From positions 1 to 19,181 of the forward strand of contig JBKJZO010000051.1 of assembly GCA_046715235.1 (NCBI GenBank): DNA of 19,181 nucleotides, given 5' to 3'. The DNA comes from JBKJZO01 sp046715235. GTDB taxonomy: Bacteria; Actinomycetota; Actinomycetes; BP-191. Each line of letters opens with the position of its first letter. The first letter of the stretch is position 1. Below the pieces are notes generated by a model. It searched no databases and was not told the origin of the DNA. It saw nothing but the letters and a program-made list of their open reading frames with translations. Below, piece by piece: positions 1 to 7,900 of this stretch. The translations under genes were made by a program, and so were the position numbers.

Positions 1-31
1 GCCCACAGCGCTGACGGCGAACGTGTATCTA

Positions 32-1178
32 GTGGTGTGTCGCCAAAATAGATAGGCAGTTTCGATTTAGCCTCGGTCTATGACAAAACCTGCTGCTCGT
101 TTGGTGGTCTCTGAGAGTCAGCGAGAAGTGCTGAAAGCTCTCTCGGTTTCCCGGACCGCGGCACATCGGGAGGTGCAGCGAGCGGGTGCGCTGCTCCTGG
201 CGGCCGATGGTGTCGCGAACACCCAGATCGCGTCCAGGGTCGGGGTGACGCCGATGACGGTTCGGTCGTGGCGGACGCGGTTCGAGACTCAGGGGCTCAC
301 CAAGTTCGCCAAGGTCGCGCCCGGTCGCGGACGGAAGCCGACGATCCCTCAGGAGGTGATCGAGAAGATTCTCGACCTGACTCAGAACTCAACACCTGCA
401 GGCGAAACTCACTGGAGCACGCGGACGATGGCCAAGCGGGTCGGTGTCTCCAAGGACACCGTGCAACGGGTGTGGTCGGCGCGGGGGTTGAAGCCTCATC
501 TGGTCAACACGTTCAAGCTCTCCAACGACCCGCGGATCGAGGAGAAACTGATCGACGTTGTGGGCCTGTACTTGAACCCTCCCGAGCAGGCGATCGTGTT
601 GTGCATGGACGAAAAGTCCTCGGTCCAGGCGCTGGACCGGACCCAGCCGTCGTTGCCGATGGTCAGGGGCCGCGCGGCCACGATGACCCATGACTACAAA
701 CGGCACGGGACCACGACGCTGTTCGCGGCGCTCGACGTGCTGACCGGCAAGGTGATCGGCTCGTACTTGCCGAAGCACCGGCACAGCGAGTTCTTGAAGT
801 TCCTCAAGATCATCGATGCTGACGTTCCCGCCGGCCTACAGGTGCATCTGATCCTGGACAACTACGCCACCCACAAGCATCCGAATGTCCAAGCCTGGTT
901 GGGTAAACACCCACGGTTCCATCTGCACTTCACACCGACGTCGTCATCGTGGCTGAACCTGGTCGAGCGCTGGTTCCGTGAGCTGACCGACAAGGCACTA
1001 CGTCGTGGAGTCTTCCACTCCGTGCCCGACCTGATCGCCTCCATCGAGGCCTACCTCGACGCCCACAACGACGACCCGAAGCCCTTCATCTGGACCGCGA
1101 CCGCCGAGGACATCCTCGCCAAGGTCGCCCGAGGACGCGTCGCACTCCAAGCGGTCAACCAAAACTGAGACACACCAC
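32..1178 (+). mobile_element. IS630-family insertion sequence, complete
   Basis: The left end reads gtggtgtgtcgccaaaat. The reverse complement of the right end reads gtggtgtgtctcagtttt, giving a 10-bp perfect terminal inverted repeat that then degenerates. A TA dinucleotide flanks each end (30-31 and 1179-1180). With the outer bases, both junctions read CTAG. Duplication of TA within CTAG is the known target behaviour of IS630/Tc1-mariner elements. One intact transposase gene fills the interior, so the copy looks autonomous and fairly recent. It sits downstream of the toxin-immunity pair, in gene-poor DNA, and points towards it. Confidence 0.93.
80..1168 (+). CDS. IS630-family DDE transposase
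   Basis: This 362-residue protein cuts and joins the ends of the surrounding IS element. An N-terminal helix-turn-helix (about residues 35-75) contains a segment, NTQIASRVGVTPMTVRSW, that is typical of Tc1/IS630 DNA-binding domains. A second winged-helix-like segment (about residues 108-135) contains RVGVSKDTVQRVW. The RNase-H-like catalytic core shows the DDE triad: D177 in CMDEKS, D260 in LILDNYATH and E296 in NLVERWF. The 35-residue spacing between D260 and E296 fits the DD(34-35)E class. Length is normal for the family and I see no frameshift. The stop codon lies within 11 bases of the right terminal repeat, as in compact IS elements. No convincing ribosome-binding site precedes the ATG. 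Confidence 0.95.
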   Translation: MTKPAARLVVSESQREVLKALSVSRTAAHREVQRAGALLLAADGVANTQIASRVGVTPMTVRSWRTRFETQGLTKFAKVAPGRGRKPTIPQEVIEKILDLTQNSTPAGETHWSTRTMAKRVGVSKDTVQRVWSARGLKPHLVNTFKLSNDPRIEEKLIDVVGLYLNPPEQAIVLCMDEKSSVQALDRTQPSLPMVRGRAATMTHDYKRHGTTTLFAALDVLTGKVIGSYLPKHRHSEFLKFLKIIDADVPAGLQVHLILDNYATHKHPNVQAWLGKHPRFHLHFTPTSSSWLNLVERWFRELTDKALRRGVFHSVPDLIASIEAYLDAHNDDPKPFIWTATAEDILAKVARGRVALQAVNQN

Positions 1179-1182
1179 TAGC

Positions 1183-1365
1183 TTGGCGCCCGGGTCCTTC
1201 GCCACGCGGCAGCCCGAACGAGGCCAGGAGACCCACCCCAGAGGTCGCATACGTCAGCGTGGGCGCCAGGCAGACCCCCCAGGTCAAGCAAACACCAGCC
1301 AAGATCACCCTAAGCTCCGCGGCGCGGAGCCATACCAGCACGCCTACCCACAGCGTTGACAGCAC
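1183..1365 (-). pseudogene. Possible small gene split by the IS630 element (unknown function)
   Basis: A GTG-initiated minus-strand frame of about 61 codons runs from 1365 into the IS right end. It is hydrophobic in its middle (for example GVCLTWGVCLAPTLTYATSG), which would fit a membrane segment. If the IS and one TA copy are removed, the frame continues without a stop into bases 31-1 as ...GRQA-RYTFAVSAVG and leaves the window. Third codon positions are mostly G or C. Against it, there is no clear ribosome-binding site, a stop codon lies directly upstream of the GTG, and I recognise no family. It could be a chance open frame in GC-rich DNA. Confidence 0.25.
1314..1330. repeat. 17-nt perfect palindrome (8+1+8)
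   Basis: The arms gctccgcg and cgcggagc flank a single G. It lies between the IS element and the immunity gene and inside the weak open frame noted there. Such a GC-only hairpin could act as a transcription barrier after the toxin-immunity transcript, but no T-tract follows it on either strand. Confidence 0.4.
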
Positions 1366-1430
1366 CTACGGCCAGCTAGCGGTGCACCCGGCGGCTCGAA
1401 CGTCAGACGCCTCCGCGGGTGAAGTCGGGG

Positions 1431-1444
1431 GCTCGCAGTCGAGC
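1431..1444 (-). terminator. Short hairpin just after the immunity gene stop
   Basis: On the minus strand gctcg-actg-cgagc forms a 5-bp perfect stem with a 4-base loop, starting 5 bases after the immunity gene stop codon. A C-rich stretch follows rather than a T-tract, so it does not match a classical intrinsic terminator. It is the nearest structure that could end the toxin-immunity transcript. Confidence 0.25.
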
Positions 1445-1449
1445 GTTCG

Positions 1450-1980
1450 CTAGGGAAACAGTCTCGCAGTGGTCGTGTCCTCGACCGGTCGCAGCTTTTC
1501 GAAGCTCTCGTGCCACTCCTCGAGCCCATGCAGCGCCCGAAAAGCCTTCTCTATACCGATCGGGGCTCGAGTCGACCGGTTCGGGAGGAGATCTGCCTCG
1601 GCACCGACCGCTGGACGACGGCGCGTGCCGGAGTAGTCGACGACGTCCACTCGCGCGCGGTAGGGAGGCCCGCCCGCCTCGACGGTGGTTTCTTTGTACG
1701 CGGGCAGGGGCAGATTCGCCGGGACAGGTACGTTCCCGACGATCTTCCAGTCACCTCCATAAATCTTCGCGTCGAGGGATAGCGCGAGGAGAGCGAGACG
1801 GTCCTTGACCACGTCATGCAGGTCGACCAACGCCTCGCGCGGATACGCCTTGTCAAAGATCGCGAAGTAGTAGTTGTCTTTTCGAAATCTCGCGACGACC
1901 TGGCCGAACCCAAGCCGTTCAGCGTCCAGGGGCACGGTGAAGACGTCACCGAGCTTGATGCGAGGACCCGCCACTAGCAT
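1450..1980 (-). CDS. Imm26-family immunity protein, cognate to the Rhs GIY-YIG toxin
   Basis: This 176-residue cytoplasmic protein has no signal peptide. Its features match the Imm26 family of polymorphic-toxin immunity proteins. It opens with IKLGDVFTVPLD (G11, D12, F14, P17) followed by GFGQVV, has a central DWKIVGNVPVPANLPLP stretch, and ends with the pattern API-x-IE-x-AFRALHG-x-x-x-WH-x-S-F-x-KL. Its ATG overlaps the toxin stop in the 7-base string ATGCTAG, and a gaaggg ribosome-binding site lies inside the toxin's last codons. Translation should therefore follow toxin translation. Position directly after the toxin tip is the family's standard context. The inferred role is to bind and neutralise the adjacent GIY-YIG nuclease in the producer and its kin. 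Family assignment rests on remembered motifs, and the pairing rests on position. Confidence 0.8.
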   Translation of the reverse strand: MLVAGPRIKLGDVFTVPLDAERLGFGQVVARFRKDNYYFAIFDKAYPREALVDLHDVVKDRLALLALSLDAKIYGGDWKIVGNVPVPANLPLPAYKETTVEAGGPPYRARVDVVDYSGTRRRPAVGAEADLLPNRSTRAPIGIEKAFRALHGLEEWHESFEKLRPVEDTTTARLFP

Positions 1981-4900
1981 CCGCCCTTCGCGAAACGCGA
2001 ATCCACCATCTGATGTCGCCGGTTCGCCAAGATCCCGTTGGGATTCTTCATGCTAGTTGGTCCGCCCAGCTCCCGGATCTTCAACTCTTCCAGCCAGTCC
2101 AAGGCTGCGCCCGGCTCCGCACTACCGATCTGTTCGAACTCAAAGTCCGAGCCCATGTGCGCGCGCGCATGCTCCTTCTGCCGTTCGTCGAACCGTTCAG
2201 GGCTCTTGGCTTGGCCGACGTAGGGCTTGGTGCCGTTCGCGTCAGTCCGCAGGTAGACAATCCCGCTACCCACACAATCGCCGCCGCCGCTGCGTGCGGC
2301 GCCTCCTGCCGAAGCGAGTTGCGGCAACGGTGCCGACTCCTGCGTGACACAGGTCGTAACCGGGCCGCCCGCCCCGCAGCCGCCGCTCGCCGTAGTCGCC
2401 CCGCGACTTGTCGGTGCCGCAGCATCGGGCGTCGAGAGGGTGACGACATTGCTGAGATCGATCATGGGGCGGGCTGGCGGCGCCACGTCTGGCTCGGGCA
2501 TGGTCCCGCCGGGCAATCCGTCTTCGCTCGGTGCCTCGCCACCATCAGGAACCGGATCGCCAGCACTCTCGGTCACCGGAGGTGGTAAGCCAGGCAGTCG
2601 GGGCGGCGTTGGCTTCCGGGGCTGGTTCCCGGGTTTCGGCGCACCCGGTTTCGGCGACGGCCGTGCTGGCACCGCAGGCTTTGGCACGGCCGCAAAGGTT
2701 GTCACCGATGACCATCCCGTGGATGATCCGGCGTCTTGTCGGCTCCATGCTCCGTTCGAATACGTAGTTACCGCGTATCTGACAATCCGTACATACTTTG
2801 TTGTCCGTGTGGCCATATAGTCGCCGGTACGATATTTGTCGACTACTGTCCACCTCTGAGTGTACGAATGTTTCTTCACGGCGACAACACTCGGAGACCG
2901 GTATGAGCGCAATGGCTCACCAGTATCGGGATCAATATCTAGCTTGACAGCCACTACTTTGCCGTCGTTCCTGTGCGTGTAGACGTATGCCACGCCACCG
3001 ATAAGCACAGCTGTGCCAACGACCGCTGCAGCGGCGCAGACGGCGGCACAGACGAAACCTGTGGCAACCGGTTGCGCTATGGCAACCGCAGCAGTTGCGC
3101 CCGTCGCAATAATGCCTGCTCCGCTGCGAGCCACAGTCGAAGCTCCAGACCCCAGGAGACCCGCGGCACTCCGCCCTAATTCGAGTGTTCCCCGCAAAAT
3201 GTCCACGGGGTTGCCAAAGTGCCCCGTGGGATCTGAATAAGTTGTGGGGTTGGCATTTCCATAACCATAGAGGTGCGAGCCCGCCGCGCTGCTGCTAGGC
3301 CCCGGTGCCGTATCTCGGGATACGAAGATGCCTGTGGACGGGTCATACCAACGCGCATCGGCATGAACCTGACCGCTCGTGCCGTCAGTCAAGCTGCCTT
3401 GATAACCCAGTGGCGACTGCGCTCCAAAGGAATTCTGGACCACGCCGAACGGGCTGTAAGAACGACTCCCGGTTACCGATGCAGTTGTCGGATTGAGAGA
3501 TCCGAGTACGTCACCATGCACATCCTGCATGACGACGGTCGCCGAGGAAAGCACATCAGCGCGAGATGCGATGGGGTTTCGTTGCAAATCACGGAGTACC
3601 GTCCAGTTACCATTGGTCGTTGGCTCGCGGTCCAGTCCTGCATATTCGAGGACTCCATATCCGGTCTGGCAACAAACGTCCACTAGACGATCGAGATCGT
3701 CGTAGCTGTAGGCAATGTTCGTGCCTCGTTGTGTGAGCCGGTTGAACGCGTCGAACTTGCTGACAACGGTATTGGCGGTGCCGCCGGCCGGTGTTGTCGT
3801 GACCGACGACAACGTGCCACGAGGCGACCAGGCGTACGTCGTCGAGCCTGTCGCGCTGGAGGTCGAAAGCAAGCGATCGCGTTCGTCGTAGGTCGCGCTC
3901 GTCGTTGCGGTCACGCTGCGGGCGCTCGAGGTGCCCGTCCACGTTGTCAGGAGAGTGCGGTTGCCCGATGTGTCCCAGCGATAGTCCTCGCCCCTTGCAG
4001 CGGTTTTGTTCTCGTGGCGAACGAGCCGGTTCGCCGCGTCATAGGTGTATTCGTTGACGCTTGCGCCCGCGAGCCCCCCTCCAGTCGTGCGACCCACGAG
4101 GTTGCCGACCTGATCCCATGCGTAGGCAACCGAGGCCGTCGTCTGTCCCGGCGATGAGGTCACGACATCTGTCGCCGGGCGGCCGATCGCGTCGTACGTC
4201 CAGCTGCGACGCATCCCCGGCGTGCCATTGATCGACAACTGCTCGCGCGTTCGCTGCCCCGCGACGTCGTACGTGTATGTTCGCGCGGCGCCAGTTAGCG
4301 AATCGGTCATCGTGGACACGTCGGCGACGCCGGAGTACCCGTATGAAACCGAGCCGGTGTGCCCGCTGCTGCGGGTGAGACGACCAGAGGTGTCGTAGTC
4401 GTAATGCCAGTTGTCCACGCCGTCGCCGACCTGCGACGGTTGCCAGCTGTCAATCAGCTGACCGCGATCGTTCCACCAGAACTCAAGGTCTCCGTACGGC
4501 GAGCCAGTCTTCGACAACCGCCCGTTGAGGTCGTACTCGAAGCTCTTCGTCGCATAACGGTCCGCGCCTTCACCGACCTGCCGAGATGCACGTCCGAGAG
4601 CGTCATACGTCGTGGAGATCGCGACATCGCCTGGTGCGCCCTCGACGACTGGAGAGCCCGCGCCGTCGTAGAGACTGGTCCACGTTCGGTCTACGGCGTT
4701 GGGCTGCGCGGTCGTCGTCGGTTCGACCCTGGTGACCGGAAGTCCCCACGCGTTGTACGTCTGCAAAGCTCGTTGCTTCCCGCCCACGATCAACTTGGTC
4801 GGACTGCCCGCGACGTCGTAGCCCATCGAGACACTCGGCACGCCCTGAGGGACGCCGTCAGCACTCGCTACAGCCGGTTCCGTTCGACTTGCCAGTCGAT

Positions 4901-7900
4901 CGGCGGAGTCGTAGGTCGCACGCGTCGTGTGGCCATTCGCATCCGTCACCGCCGTGACATTGTCGTTCGCGTCGTATGAGTAGGCGATTTGCGCAACCAC
5001 GTTCCCGACGGCAGTCAGTTTCTCGAGCGCGGTTCGGCGTCCAGACAGGTCGTAGGTTGCGCGGGTGGATCGCCCCAGGGGGTCGGTTGTTTGGGTGAGA
5101 CGCCCAGCAAGGTCGTAGGTCATCCGGGTGGTCCCACGTCCTGACTCGGTATACGAGATCAGTTCTCCTGCCTTGTTGTAGGTCTTGTTCGTCGATGCAT
5201 GGTCCGTCGACGTAGTCAACGGCTCACCGAAATCGTTGTAGGCGAACCGGGTGATGTTGTGCCTGAGGGTCGGCCACCGATCGACCTGGTCGATGGAGGC
5301 AACGCCGTCCATCCCGTTGTAAGTAACCAAGACCTGTCCGCCGGCAGGATCGATCTCAGAGACAACGTTGTCGTTGTCGTCAAAGGTTCTTCGGATCACT
5401 CCCGACTGGACGCCATGACCAGCGGGAGGAAGCGTGACGCGGACTGGCCGGTTGCGCTTATCCCAGATCGTCGACTCAGTGACGCCGCGCCGGTTCGTGT
5501 GGGCCACGACATTGCCGGTCTCGTCGTAGCGCCAGGTCTCGCGCGGCGAAATGCTGTGGGTAGTCAGCAGCTTGGCCGCTTGGACGTGCCGCGCGATCTG
5601 CGTTTGCGTCAGCACCCTGCTGTAGACGGCAACGTTGTCGAGCTTGTTTGCCCACCGCCTTTCCCACCCGTTGTTGTCGCCAGCGATACGTAGCGGATGC
5701 TGGTTCAAGAGATTGGTGGTTCCACCAGCCTTAGTCACGACCTCGATACCGTCGACGTAGATCCGCAGTGTGTAGGCGTCGTAGGTCACGGCGACGTGGT
5801 GCCAGCCGGTCTTTAGCGCTGGTAGCGGACCTGTCGTCGCAGACGTGGTCTGACCAACGCTCGCAAAGAGCCTAGGTTCCGTTCCAGGCGGCTGCCACAG
5901 CTCGAGGCCGAAGTCGTACAGCTGCCGCAACATAACGTTGTGGTTTGCGGCAGTCCCCGCCGTAAACCACGCCTCTAGAGTCAGAGCGGACCGGGTGACT
6001 GACACGTCATTGGGAGTTGAGGCTTCGTTCGGTCGCCCAGCGAAGTCCAAGCCGTGATTCTCGGCATCAGTCAACGCCGCGCCCACAGTGGTCGGCACAT
6101 TGACCGGTTGAACGAAAGTGGCTTTGCGACCAGCGACGAGGTCGGTCGCGTCCCGGCCCACCTCGTTGAGCGACCAGTAGCTCACCGGCTGGTCGGCGAG
6201 AACGACTTCGGAGTAGTTGGCTTCAACTTGAGCCGTGGGGTGGTTGACCTGCACGACGCGTCCGCGGTTGTCATAACGCTTCCGCGTTACACCGCCCCGT
6301 TGGTCGACGAGCTCCGTTCGCTCACCGAAGGTGTTGTACCCGTGTCGAACGCGGGGCCAGGCTGTAACGGCTGGTCCCCCGGTACCGTCTTCCGCGCTTA
6401 TCGCCGGACCGATCGAAGTGGATAGCCGCCCCGCCGCGTCATAGGTGTGATTTGTTGCGAACGCCGGGTCCGGGAGGGCCGTCAGCGAAGCCACGCCGCG
6501 AGCACTTGTGCTCCTCACGACGCGACCATCGCTATCGCGGTCGAAAGCCTCGACGATGGGGCCACTGCTGTTGAGTTCCGCCGTACGCGCCAGCTGGCCG
6601 TCCGCGCCGTACACGTTCGTGTCGGTTTCGGTTCTCTCACCGTCACTGAGGGACGTCGATAGCAGCATTCCCGTGGGGTCCGAGACGTAGGTTGTCAGCC
6701 TGTTCAGGCCACCCGGGTCAAGCGTCATGGATGCCCGGTGGTTGGCTGCGGTGAACGTCGTGGCGATAGTTCGCGCCGCGGAACCGGTTCCCTGTGTATC
6801 CGATGTAACGTTGCCGAGCCGGTCGTACGAATAGCGATGGAGCAGCACATCGTGGGTAGGTGTGCCGTCGCCCCCATTGAAGTTGCGCAGAGTTTCCGTA
6901 AGCAGGAGGTCATCCCACGTGTAGGTGTAGTCGACCTGATGGTTCATCGCATCTACGGCGGAGGTGACTCGGCCGGACGGGTCGAACGTACGTCGCGCAA
7001 GAACTACGTTACGTGGCGGTGAGCCAGCCACCGGGTCATCGACGAAATCGACCAACGTTGTCTGCGTGAGCCGACCTAGCGCGTCGTAAGCAAACCGGTA
7101 CCGGGTCCATTTGGGATCCAGGCTTTCGATCACATTGCCAGCTGCGTCGTATGTGATCACAGCGACTACGACGCCGGATTCGACTACAACGACGGGGCGC
7201 AGCGCATCATCGAGCTGGTACTCGATGGTTCTGGGCGGGTCACCGCCGGCGCTGACAGGGGTGGTGTCAGATTGCGTCGTTCTCGTTAGCGCACCGTGAC
7301 TATGCGTGTTGGTGATTCTCTCCTGATGAACGACCCCCGTGACGGGGTTCGTGACCGCCGGACCCGTCTTTGTGAGCAGCAAACCCTGGGCGTCGTGCGT
7401 AAACTGGGTTTCCGCGCCGGCCGGATCCAGCCGAGTCCTCGCCACCTGCCTACTTGGGCGACCGAAAGCGTCATACCAAACATCGGTTACCGAACCCGCC
7501 GGGGTTGTGTGCCGAGTCTGATTACCGAAGCGATCGTATTCGTACGCCGTCACGCGACCGTTAGGATCCGTGATGGTTGACAACAGGTAGCACGGCTGGG
7601 CGGCGTTACCCGGAGCCCCGGGGTCGTTCACAACAGGGCGACCGTTCGGACCGCAGGTATAGGTATAGCTAGTCGCCGCACCCGCTGGACTTGCCGGTGT
7701 GGGCGGTCCAACCTTCCTGATGAGAAGTGCGTTCGAATCGTATGTATAGTAAGTCCAGTTGCCGTTGGCGTCCTTAGTCGCTTCAACGAGACCGTTTCGT
7801 GGGTCTCCGGCGTTGTTGACGTCGTAGAAGTATCTGGTGTGAGTGTTCGTTAGAGTATTCGCGTCTCGCAAGCGGTTGGTATCCTGAATCTGACCGCTAA

